From: CAZLYX01 sp964563885
Lineage (GTDB): Bacteria > Pseudomonadota > Gammaproteobacteria > Burkholderiales > Neisseriaceae
Length of the DNA stretch: 10,875 nt
Reading direction: 5' to 3'
Assembly: GCA_964563885.1 (NCBI GenBank)
Contig: CAZLYX010000055.1
Span: 1 to 10,875 of the forward strand
Both the position numbers and the translations under genes were made by a program. Numbering within the stretch: position 1 is the first letter of the stretch; each line of letters begins with the position of its first letter. Below, piece after piece: positions 1 through 6,459 of the stretch. The notes beneath the pieces are model-generated. The model was not told the DNA's origin, searched no databases, and saw only the letters and a program-made list of their open reading frames with translations.

Positions 1-1138
1 CATGTAAATCTTCGTCGAAAATTTCGCGTTTTTTATCGGCCAACTCTTTAAAGCGTGCAAATGAGGCGTTTAGGGCTTCTTCGCTGCCTAAGTCTATACC
101 CAGCTCGTGGAGCTTGGTTTTAAACGCATTTCGACCAGAAAGTTTGCCTAAGCTTAAGCGATTTGCTGCCCAGCCTACGCTTTCGGCAGACATGATTTCG
201 TAGGTTTCGCGGTGCTTGAGCACGCCATCTTGGTGAATGCCAGATTCATGGGCAAAAGCGTTGGCGCCCACAATGGCTTTATTGGGCTGTACTGGATAGC
301 CGGTAACGGTTGAAACCAGTTTAGATGATGGCACTAATTGAGTAGTGTCTACGCCTGTTTCTAAGCCAAATACGTCTTGACGGGTTTTCAGCGCCATTAC
401 AATTTCTTCTAAGCTGGCATTACCGGCGCGCTCACCTAAGCCATTGATGGTGCATTCTATTTGGCGAGCACCACCCAATACAGCAGACAATGAGTTGGCC
501 ACGGCCAAGCCTAAATCGTTATGGCAATGTGCCGACCACACCACATTGGCACTACCTTGTGTTTTGGCGATTAGCTCACGGAAAAATGTTTCGGTGCTAT
601 GAGGGATGGAATAGCCAACGGTATCAGGAATATTAATGGTGGTGGCGCCAGCGGCAATCACTGCACTGCAAATTTCTGCCAAAAAGTTAATCTCTGAGCG
701 CAACGCGTCTTCACAAGAAAACTCTACATCATCGGTGTATTCTTTTGCCAGTGTCACTGCCGCAACAGCTGCTTCAAGCACTTGTTGCGGCTTCATTTTC
801 AGCTTGTGTTCCATATGGATGGGGCTGGTGGCAATAAAGGTGTGAATGCGTCTTTTAGCGGCAGGTGCCACCGCTTCGCCAGCAGCACGAATATCGCGTT
901 CGGTGGCGCGGGCTAACGAGCATACGGTGGTGCTGGTTAGCGTTTTGGCTATGCTATTAATGGCATCAAAATCGCCAGGGCTGGCGGCGGCAAAGCCCGC
1001 TTCAATCACGTCTACACCCAGCTTTTCTAACTGGCGTGCAACGCGAATTTTTTCTTCTTTAGTCATGGCAGCGCCAGGCGATTGCTCACCGTCGCGCAGG
1101 GTAGTATCAAAAATAATGACACGGTTGTTTTGTGACAT
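1..1138 (-). CDS. leuA: 2-isopropylmalate synthase (LeuA), C-terminus outside the window
   Basis: LeuA condenses acetyl-CoA with 3-methyl-2-oxobutanoate to 2-isopropylmalate, the first committed step of leucine synthesis, in the cytoplasm. The translation from the ATG at 1138 starts MSQNNRVIIFDTTLRDGEQS, with the DTTLRDGEQ metal and substrate signature at residues 11-19. It carries the HCHND metal-binding motif at residues 204-208, followed by GLAVANS, and then NGLGERAGNASLEE. The later HESGIHQDG and LSGRNAF stretches are also clear. About 379 codons are visible. Family members are about 515-525 residues, so roughly the last 140, including most of the leucine-sensing regulatory domain, lie beyond position 1. 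A GGAG sequence sits 9 bases before this ATG, so it is a credible start. The same frame, however, stays open for 80 further codons upstream (see 1139-1378). Function is certain; which start is used is not. Confidence 0.97.
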   Translation of the reverse strand, partial: MSQNNRVIIFDTTLRDGEQSPGAAMTKEEKIRVARQLEKLGVDVIEAGFAAASPGDFDAINSIAKTLTSTTVCSLARATERDIRAAGEAVAPAAKRRIHTFIATSPIHMEHKLKMKPQQVLEAAVAAVTLAKEYTDDVEFSCEDALRSEINFLAEICSAVIAAGATTINIPDTVGYSIPHSTETFFRELIAKTQGSANVVWSAHCHNDLGLAVANSLSAVLGGARQIECTINGLGERAGNASLEEIVMALKTRQDVFGLETGVDTTQLVPSSKLVSTVTGYPVQPNKAIVGANAFAHESGIHQDGVLKHRETYEIMSAESVGWAANRLSLGKLSGRNAFKTKLHELGIDLGSEEALNASFARFKELADKKREIFDEDLH

Positions 1139-1378
1139 GGTGGGTTTCTCCAAAGTGGCTTGTTGTTGCATAAAAGCGTTTAAATCCAGTGGGCGGCCTT
1201 GCGCTGCGGCCAATGCAGTGAGCTTTTGTAGCTGATTGAGCGGCAACGAAGCGCGAGTACGCCATTTATAAATAGCGGCAGTGCTGATGGCTGCGCTCGG
1301 ATCGTGCTGCTTGAGCGCCTCGGCCAGCGCATTCACACCACCGAAATAGGCGATTAGCCGATCAATGTCCAGTTGCAT
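1139..1378 (-). CDS. Small HTH (YdaS/Cro-like) domain, in frame and continuous with LeuA
   Basis: Reading the minus strand from the ATG at 1378, 80 codons run without a stop directly into the LeuA ATG at 1138 (a distance of 240 bases). The segment starts MQLDIDRLIAYFGGVNALAE and ends QQQATLEKPT. Residues 15-24 (VNALAEALKQ) and 32-42 (STAAIYKWRTR) look like the two helices of a Cro or YdaS-type helix-turn-helix. A later stretch, LPLNQLQKLTALAAAQGR, resembles the C-terminal helix of that group. The start has its own Shine-Dalgarno, AAGGTG (1388-1383), 4 bases before the ATG. With no stop of its own, this segment can only be made as the N-terminus of an HTH-LeuA fusion of about 600 residues; initiation at 1138 would give plain LeuA. 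It could bind DNA and autoregulate leuA. The HTH assignment is by eye. Non-coding chance openness is unlikely given the ribosome binding site and domain-like sequence. Confidence 0.72.
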
Positions 1379-1386
1379 GGTTCACC

Positions 1387-1504
1387 TTGTCTAAACGAAT
1401 AAATTTAAATGCGATACTACACTAAACTTAGACAATATAGCAATTAATTATCATAAATTTTTAAAAATATTATCAACCTCACTTATTTTATACTTTTTGT
1501 CTAA
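1387..1504. promoter_or_regulatory. Three copies of TTGTCTAA, candidate operators
   Basis: The 8-mer TTGTCTAA occurs at 1387-1394 (plus), 1428-1435 (minus) and 1497-1504 (plus) within 118 bases of the divergent region between leuA and the methyltransferase gene. The first two form an inverted pair with centres 41 bases apart, about four helical turns. The first overlaps the ribosome binding site of the HTH-LeuA frame and the second lies inside its candidate promoter. A link to the HTH domain encoded next door is inference. The region is AT-rich, so some recurrence by chance is possible. Confidence 0.4.
1414..1443 (-). promoter_or_regulatory. Candidate leuA promoter
   Basis: On the minus strand TTGCTA (1443-1438) and TAGTAT (1419-1414) are separated by 18 bases, a fair sigma-70 promoter. 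It would start transcription near 1407, about 30 bases before the HTH-LeuA start codon at 1378. One TTGTCTAA element (1428-1435) lies between the two hexamers, where a bound repressor would block RNA polymerase. Assigned by eye; neither hexamer is perfect. Confidence 0.4.
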
Positions 1505-1524
1505 TTTATTTATTATTCAGCTTG

Positions 1525-1536
1525 AGGCTAGCTGAA
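1525..1536 (+). repeat. One-mismatch DUS-like 12-mer upstream of the methyltransferase gene
   Basis: AGGCTAGCTGAA differs from AGGCTACCTGAA at one base (C to G at position 7). It lies in the leader region of the methyltransferase gene, outside any hairpin. The change falls in the inner core of the motif, so uptake activity is doubtful. It may be a decayed copy or chance. Confidence 0.35.
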
Positions 1537-1593
1537 AACTTCACTGCATGAATTATGTTAAACTCAAACTCATTTTTTTACTAAAACATTATT

Positions 1594-2736
1594 ATGAACA
1601 CTTTGATTTGGCAGGAAAACCAGCAACAGCTGGTTATGGTCTGGCGCAATGAGAGCCAACAAAAGCCACCGAAAGCCATCGTGCCGGTTATTCAATGCAG
1701 CGCTGACGCTGTGTTAAAAAATGCCCATACGCGCACTGCTACGCTTTGGCGTGGCGATTTCCACCAAGCAAAATCTATTTTTGCTGCGCTCAAAAAGCGT
1801 TTACGCAAGCCGCCTAAAAGCAATCTAAAAGACAGCAAGCCTATTGACGCTGCTTCTGCTTTTCACGCCCACCGCATGAAGCAAGCGCAATACAGCGCGT
1901 TGGTTAATATGTTGGTGGTGGAAATCAGCGCTGGTTTTACACTTAATCTGCCGCGTGCGCCCGATGTGAGCGCGGCATTGCGTGATGTTTATGGCGAAAA
2001 CAATCAAACATCTTTTTTATTGCCGCTGAGTCAATTGCTGGGCTTTATCGGCGCGCATGAATGGCATAAAACAGGTGTGGAAGTAGCCGCACTAGGCCAA
2101 CGGATTCATGTGCCGTTTGGTGTATTTTCACCTTTGCGAGGTGAATATCTGGAGCTAGTTGCTCACACTCCGCTACCTAAACCATGCCAAACGGCTTTTG
2201 ATATTGGTACAGGCAGCGGTGTGTTAGCAGCGATTTTAGCCAAGCGCGGTGTGCCTCACGTTGTCGCTACTGATAATAATCTGCGTGCGCTAGAATCTGC
2301 CAAAGCCAATCTAACGCGTTTAGGTTTTTCGCAGCACGTAGATTTGCAAGTGGCTGATTTATTTCCAGAAGACAGTGCAGATTTAATTGTGTGTAATCCG
2401 CCTTGGGTGCCAGCTAAACCCACTTCAACAATTGAAGCGGCGTTATACGACCCAAACAGCGCGATGTTAAACAGTTTTTTAACACAAGTAACGTTACACC
2501 TAAATAAAGAAGGTGAAGCATGGTTGATTATGTCTAACTTAGCTGAGCATTTAGGTTTGCGTGCTGAAAATGAATTGTCAGCGCGTATAAAAGATTCAGG
2601 TTTGCATATTGTTGAAACGCGTCATAGCAAGCCTACTCATGCTAAAGCTGCTGATGTAGACGATGCACTGGCTTTTGCGCGCAGCCAAGAAATAACGACT
2701 TTATATCGTTTAAAACATATAAATAAAGCGCTATAA
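1594..2736 (+). CDS. Class I SAM-dependent methyltransferase, NPPW type, substrate unknown
   Basis: This 380-residue cytoplasmic protein has a Rossmann methyltransferase core in its C-terminal half: motif I DIGTGSG at 203-209, the acidic ribose-binding residue in ATDNN (D227), and NPPW at 268-271. The NPPW tetrad is typical of methyltransferases that modify amide or ring nitrogens, such as PrmC/HemK glutamine methylases and the RsmC/TrmN6-like RNA enzymes. A segment FGVFSPLRGEYL just before the core recalls the entry to the HemK fold. The first 170 residues are not recognisable and may be the substrate-recognition domain. No Shine-Dalgarno is visible before the ATG (the upstream bases are ACTAAAACATTATT), so initiation may rely on the AT-rich leader. 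It is transcribed divergently from leuA and has no operon partner. The methyltransferase call is firm; the substrate (protein, tRNA or rRNA) cannot be told from the sequence. Confidence 0.88.
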   Translation: MNTLIWQENQQQLVMVWRNESQQKPPKAIVPVIQCSADAVLKNAHTRTATLWRGDFHQAKSIFAALKKRLRKPPKSNLKDSKPIDAASAFHAHRMKQAQYSALVNMLVVEISAGFTLNLPRAPDVSAALRDVYGENNQTSFLLPLSQLLGFIGAHEWHKTGVEVAALGQRIHVPFGVFSPLRGEYLELVAHTPLPKPCQTAFDIGTGSGVLAAILAKRGVPHVVATDNNLRALESAKANLTRLGFSQHVDLQVADLFPEDSADLIVCNPPWVPAKPTSTIEAALYDPNSAMLNSFLTQVTLHLNKEGEAWLIMSNLAEHLGLRAENELSARIKDSGLHIVETRHSKPTHAKAADVDDALAFARSQEITTLYRLKHINKAL

Positions 2737-2851
2737 ACATACTATATCGATATGCCAGATGGTTTTATTAAACACCATACTTTGCACGATGCCGCGATGG
2801 ATGCTGTCAAAATGACACTTATTTTCAAATCAATAATGGGGAGTTAATCAG

Positions 2852-3123
2852 ATGGAAAATAAAATAGATGGTAGGAGATTAAACGAAACGGGTTTGTCGC
2901 GAATCTGGTCAAAATCGATTGATGTAGAATGTTTAGGTATCTAGTCGAAGCGATTGAGGTTGAAGCGTACAAGCCGCAAACGATGTTTGGTAATATGGGA
3001 TTGAGTATTTTCTTAGACCGTACTATGAATGAGTTTAAAGAGATGGAGTTGATGTATCATGATGATGAAATTTTAAATGATTCGCCGTATTTTGCTAAAC
3101 AACTTTTAAGAAGTGTCCGTTAG
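2852..3123 (+). pseudogene. Probable frameshifted small gene (about 90 residues if restored)
   Basis: A good ribosome binding site, GGGAG (2839-2843), precedes the ATG at 2852. That frame reads MENKIDGRRLNETGLSRIWS and stops at 2942 after 30 codons. The neighbouring frame is open from 2923 to the stop at 3121 and reads YLVEAIEVEAYKPQTMFGNM from 2938, ending PYFAKQLLRSVR. Adding a single base near the TTTAGGTAT at 2932-2940 would join them as ..DVECLGYLVEAIEVE.. and restore one frame of exactly 91 codons including the stop. The two halves have matching acidic, soluble character, which supports one broken gene rather than two. I do not recognise the family. The size, acidity and isolated position resemble immunity proteins of polymorphic toxins, but that is only an impression. 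Alternatives are a real short gene starting at 2929 (no ribosome binding site seen) or a sequencing error. Confidence 0.45.
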
Positions 3124-3210
3124 ATAAATAGTAGTAAAATAAAACGTGGCTCGCTTCGGTTATATATGCAAACTAGTTATATAAAGCGCCATATTAATCG
3201 CTATAAACCA

Positions 3211-3250
3211 ATATAAAGGCTACCTGAAAACATTCAGGTAGCCTTTATAT
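3211..3250. terminator. Bidirectional hairpin terminator built from an inverted DUS pair
   Basis: ATATAAAGGCTACCTGAA (3211-3228) and its perfect complement (3233-3250) form an 18-bp stem with a 4-base loop AACA. The inner 12-mers at 3217-3228 and 3233-3244 are exact Eikenella-type DUS copies in inverted orientation. The hairpin sits between the broken small gene on the plus strand and the DAHP synthase-like gene on the minus strand, which converge on it. A-rich and T-rich stem ends serve as the U tract in each direction. Confidence 0.85.
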
Positions 3251-3267
3251 GTATTGTTTAAATTAAC

Positions 3268-4146
3268 TTAAATATTCTGGCTTCTTAAAGTATTGATGAT
3301 GCCATTTGCGCCAGCCGCTACCGCCAATTTATACAATGTTTCTTGCGGCATATCGTTGTGCCACAGCCGTTCAATATTCACCAATACTGGCAAATGGCTT
3401 AGTTTACGCGCGCGCACAATCGCTTCTACATCTAAGCGATACGCATGATCCGCCTCAAAACTAAGCGTACCCGCTTCACCCAAAATAATATGATGATTGC
3501 CTTTTAAGGCAATGTGTTCAGCCGCCACCAGCCACTCATCAACGCGATGATGCTTATCTTTGCACAACACCACCGGCGTATTTAAGCGCCCTACTTCGGC
3601 TTGTAATGCGCGGTTGCTCATCAGCTCGCCGCCCAGATACAGAATATCGGCTTCACCTTCAAGCGCTGGTTCAATTTGGCGTACATCACGAATGCGTACA
3701 ATTACTGGCCGCTGTGTATTATGCCCTTGTTTTATAACCTCGCGCATGGTGCGCATGGCCTCTTTATCGTTCAAGCCATCTTGTTCGGCATAAGGGCTGT
3801 TAGATACATAAAAAGGATCGGTAAACACTGCATCGTTATAATCGTGTGCACCAATATTGAGTACCTTTTCATCGCCAAACGCAACGCCATGAACATTGAT
3901 AATGCTGTTTTCAGGCTTGGCTTCGCGGCTGATAATGCGCCAATCACTCAACACGCGAATAGCGCGCTCTACTTGCGCCAGACTTTCAATTTCATGCGGG
4001 TGAAACACACGCTCATCGCCCACAGCGCCAATGATGGTGCGCTCTTCGCCTTTGGAAACATGTTCATGTAAACCACGGCTGCGAATCAACGCTACAACTT
4101 GTTCCACTGATTCAGCAGCGGCGTGCTTTTGCATCACAATAATCAT
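3268..4146 (-). CDS. DAHP synthase-like protein (type I-beta fold), probably catalytically inactive
   Basis: The first 70 residues match the N-terminal ferredoxin-like regulatory domain of type I-beta DAHP synthase (MIIVMQ, then VSKGEERTIIGAVGDER at 30-46), followed by the linker IISREAKPENSIINV (71-85). The rest follows the (beta/alpha)8 barrel in order (SPYAEQDGL, DEWLVAAEHIALKGN, HLPVLVN, AAGANGII) but lacks the active site. The AGPCS cysteine aligns with H101 in IGAHDY. The KPRTSPY lysine and arginine are lost (YVSNSPY). CERG reads GEAG, and the DPSH histidine becomes arginine in NIER. The protein ends at residue 292, before the last metal ligand. It is therefore unlikely to make DAHP from PEP and erythrose 4-phosphate; a regulatory or other binding role is possible. 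The start at 4146 was chosen over an in-frame ATG at 4191 because AGGAG lies 6 bases upstream and a candidate TATAAT at 4176-4171 overlaps the longer form. Alignment is from memory of the family. Confidence 0.8.
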   Translation of the reverse strand: MIIVMQKHAAAESVEQVVALIRSRGLHEHVSKGEERTIIGAVGDERVFHPHEIESLAQVERAIRVLSDWRIISREAKPENSIINVHGVAFGDEKVLNIGAHDYNDAVFTDPFYVSNSPYAEQDGLNDKEAMRTMREVIKQGHNTQRPVIVRIRDVRQIEPALEGEADILYLGGELMSNRALQAEVGRLNTPVVLCKDKHHRVDEWLVAAEHIALKGNHHIILGEAGTLSFEADHAYRLDVEAIVRARKLSHLPVLVNIERLWHNDMPQETLYKLAVAAGANGIINTLRSQNI

Positions 4147-4170
4147 TTTAGCTCCTATGATAACAGTACC

Positions 4171-4176
4171 ATTATA
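4171..4176 (-). promoter_or_regulatory. Candidate -10 box for the DAHP synthase-like gene
   Basis: A perfect TATAAT on the minus strand, with no convincing -35 partner. Transcription would begin near 4164 and give a leader of about 18 bases containing the AGGAG site, which fits the start codon at 4146 and rules against 4191. Confidence 0.5.
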
Positions 4177-4322
4177 GCTGGTTGGCAACACCGCAAATCA
4201 TATCAATATTCGCTGATTTTGCCTAACTATGCCGTTGTTTAAAAGTACATTTATTGTCTCAAAACTGTAATTTTATGAAAAATAAATTATGCTAAAATAG
4301 TTTATTTAAATCATATCTATTA

Positions 4323-4351
4323 TTATCAATGAGTTACACCTGTGCTATAAT
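4323..4351 (+). promoter_or_regulatory. Promoter of the BCCT transporter gene
   Basis: TTATCA (4323-4328) and TATAAT (4346-4351) lie 17 bases apart, and TGC before the -10 makes it an extended -10 promoter. The predicted start near 4358 gives a leader of about 60 bases. A second, weaker extended -10, TGCTAAAAT, lies at 4290-4298. No operator is evident. Confidence 0.6.
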
Positions 4352-4420
4352 TCTTTGTCGTTTTTTATTTAAAAGCGTCTTTGACACTACTCTCGTAAAA
4401 AACAATATAAGGAGCACATT

Positions 4421-6238
4421 TTGTCAAGCGATGATAAAAAAACCATACGTTACCGAATCAGTGAACATCAATATAGTCATCTAGGCACGTTCAATACAGA
4501 TCGTAACTTTCAACCACGTAGCTTTTCACCCATTCCAGATACCCGCATTGATAAATTCACCTTCTTTGGCATCTTGATTTTATTAATGAGCGTCACCTTG
4601 CCGCTTATTTTATTTCCTCAGCAAGGTGCAGATTGGGTGGCTTTAGCTAAAACGTATATTACCGATACCTTTGGCGGTGTTTACCTTGCTTTTGGTCTAC
4701 TGGCTATTATATTTGTAACCTATGTTACATTCTCAGATATCGGCAACATTAAGCTGGGTAAACCAGATGAAGCAATTGAATTTAAAACTGGCTCTTGGGC
4801 CGCGATGATGTTTTGCGGCGGTATTGGTGCCAGTATTTTATATTGGGGCTTTGTTGAATGGATGTACTATTACCAAGGCCCGCCGTTTGGCTTAGCCGCT
4901 GGATCAGCTGAGGCCATTAAATGGGCCAGCACTTATGGTATGTTTCACTGGGGGCCAGTTGCTTGGGCTATTTATTTGGTACCCGCCATTGCCATTGCCT
5001 ACTTTGCCCATGTGCGCAATTCACCTGTATTAAAAGTAAGCCAAAGCCTGATGCCGCTGATTGGCCAACGCTGGGCCAACAGCAATTGGGGTAAATTAAT
5101 TGATATCTTCTTTGTTTTTGGTATGTTGGGCGGTGGTGCTACCACACTAGGCTTAGCTTCGCCGATGATTTCTTACGGATTGCATGAGCTATTTGGCACG
5201 CCGCAAAATCTGCAAATGCAATTGATTGTTTTATTGGTTACCACCATGATTTTTGCCTACAGCGCCTATCAGGGCCTTAAAGGTGGTATTCAATTTCTCT
5301 CTAATATCAACTTCTACCTTAGTATTGCCTTTCTGATTTTCATTTTATTCGCAGGGCCAACCATTTTTATTTTAAACGTTGGTTTAGAAAGTCTTGGCCG
5401 CTCGCTTACGCAAATGTTTACCATGATGACGTGGACAGAATCTTTCGGTGAGTTTACCGAGTTTGGCTTTACCAAAAGCAACTTCCCAAAAGATTGGACT
5501 GTGTTTTATTGGGCTTGGTGGCTGGTATATGCACCAACCATCGGCTTGTTTATCGCTAAAATTTCTAAAGGTCGCACCATACGTCAAATGACTGTGGGCT
5601 CAATATTTTTTGGCTCACTTGGTTGTGCTGCGTTTTTTATTATTTTAGGTAACTATGGCTTATATCTTCAACTAACTGGTGGTTTGGATTTGATAAGCAT
5701 CTTGAATGACCAAGGCGCTAATGCTGCCATTTTCTCGGTTTTAAAAACGCTACCCATGTCAACTGCCGTGATTGTGGTGTTCGTGATTTTAGCGGTATTA
5801 TTCACCGCCACCACTTTCGACAGTATTTCTTATATCCTCGCTTCGGTTGTTCAGCATGAGGTAGATGGCGAACCGCACCGCTGGAACCGCTTGTTTTGGG
5901 CATTTACTTTATGCCTGATGCCAAGCGTGCTGATGTTTCTCGGTGGTTTGGACACTCTGCAAACCGCTTCTATCTTTGCCGGCGCACCTTTATTGGTGAT
6001 TATGACGATGATGATGCTTTCCACCATCCGTGCTGCTAAATATGATTTATATTACCAGCCAGATTATTCGCTCAAAACCATTCATATTGAATCTGTTCCT
6101 GATAACTCACCCTGGGAAACGGGTGAAACTTCACAAGCACCTGAAGGTTCAGTTTGGGCACAACAAGCGGCTTGGGAAGAACAGCGTCAAGGTGATTCCG
6201 AAGATGATACAAATGTAGATCCTGACCCTAAAGCTTAA
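4421..6238 (+). CDS. BCCT-family transporter (betaine/choline/carnitine type), CaiT-like
   Basis: Inner-membrane carrier for trimethylammonium compounds such as glycine betaine, choline or carnitine. The 605-residue protein has about 12 hydrophobic segments between residues 45 and 535. The family signature is at 358-385: DWTVFYWAWWLVYAP with its aromatic substrate box (W366, W367, Y370), followed by the amphipathic ISKGRTIRQ. Other segments also resemble E. coli CaiT: WAAMMFCGGIGASILYWG (126-143), YYYQGPPFG (149-157), FHWGP (175-179) and LPMSTA. Around residue 291 it reads GGIQFLSN, where I recall CaiT having an arginine that replaces a sodium ion; glutamine there would suit a sodium-coupled carrier. 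The cytoplasmic C-terminal tail (about 545-605) is acidic. The start is TTG, chosen because AAGGAG lies 6 bases upstream and no in-frame ATG is nearby. It stands alone between a promoter and a DUS terminator. Exact substrate is unknown. Confidence 0.93.
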   Translation: MSSDDKKTIRYRISEHQYSHLGTFNTDRNFQPRSFSPIPDTRIDKFTFFGILILLMSVTLPLILFPQQGADWVALAKTYITDTFGGVYLAFGLLAIIFVTYVTFSDIGNIKLGKPDEAIEFKTGSWAAMMFCGGIGASILYWGFVEWMYYYQGPPFGLAAGSAEAIKWASTYGMFHWGPVAWAIYLVPAIAIAYFAHVRNSPVLKVSQSLMPLIGQRWANSNWGKLIDIFFVFGMLGGGATTLGLASPMISYGLHELFGTPQNLQMQLIVLLVTTMIFAYSAYQGLKGGIQFLSNINFYLSIAFLIFILFAGPTIFILNVGLESLGRSLTQMFTMMTWTESFGEFTEFGFTKSNFPKDWTVFYWAWWLVYAPTIGLFIAKISKGRTIRQMTVGSIFFGSLGCAAFFIILGNYGLYLQLTGGLDLISILNDQGANAAIFSVLKTLPMSTAVIVVFVILAVLFTATTFDSISYILASVVQHEVDGEPHRWNRLFWAFTLCLMPSVLMFLGGLDTLQTASIFAGAPLLVIMTMMMLSTIRAAKYDLYYQPDYSLKTIHIESVPDNSPWETGETSQAPEGSVWAQQAAWEEQRQGDSEDDTNVDPDPKA

Positions 6239-6264
6239 TTGATGCTATAAAAGCATTTCTATGC

Positions 6265-6299
6265 AAAGGCTACCTGAATAAATCTTTCAGGTAGCCTTT
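6265..6299 (+). terminator. Hairpin terminator of the BCCT gene, inverted DUS pair
   Basis: AAAGGCTACCTGAA (6265-6278) pairs perfectly with 6286-6299, giving a 14-bp stem and a 7-base loop, 26 bases after the transporter stop codon. The 12-mers at 6267-6278 and 6286-6297 are exact Eikenella-type DUS copies. Inverted DUS pairs commonly serve as terminators in Neisseriaceae. Confidence 0.82.
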
Positions 6300-6388
6300 A
6301 TGTTTATTAATGCAATAAAACACCAGCACGCAATAGCGCATTAACACTTAGCAATAGCCTATTTACACATTAATCGCATTCTTTGTTC

Positions 6389-6397
6389 TGCTATAAT
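6389..6397 (+). promoter_or_regulatory. Extended -10 promoter for the AsmA-mnmC pair
   Basis: TGCTATAAT is a perfect extended -10 element with no good -35 at normal spacing. Transcription would start near 6404. This lies downstream of an in-frame TTG at 6397, so the ATG at 6460 is the better start for the AsmA-family gene. Confidence 0.6.
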
Positions 6398-6459
6398 TGG
6401 CTTCTGGTTCATCCACTGTCTGCGGACTATCCGCACTTTCTATATCTTTCAGGCATCTG

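Noticed and set aside
636..1235. Plus-strand open frames opposite leuA
   Set aside because: They lie antisense to a clearly coding LeuA and HTH frame, show low-complexity Ala/Ser translations and lack ribosome binding sites.
3158..3186. Short direct repeat TTATATA separated by about 10 bases
   Set aside because: Too short and AT-only; expected by chance in this AT-rich interval and not flanking any element.
3560..4071. Plus-strand open frames opposite the DAHP synthase-like gene
   Set aside because: The minus-strand frame has family matches, a promoter and a ribosome binding site; the opposite frames have none.
4147..4191. Upstream ATG giving 15 extra residues to the DAHP synthase-like protein
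   Set aside because: The extension covers the candidate TATAAT, has no ribosome binding site, and the family N-terminus MIIV fits the ATG at 4146.
6397..6459. TTG start giving 21 extra residues to the AsmA-family protein
   Set aside because: The TTG lies inside the extended -10 element, upstream of the expected transcription start.
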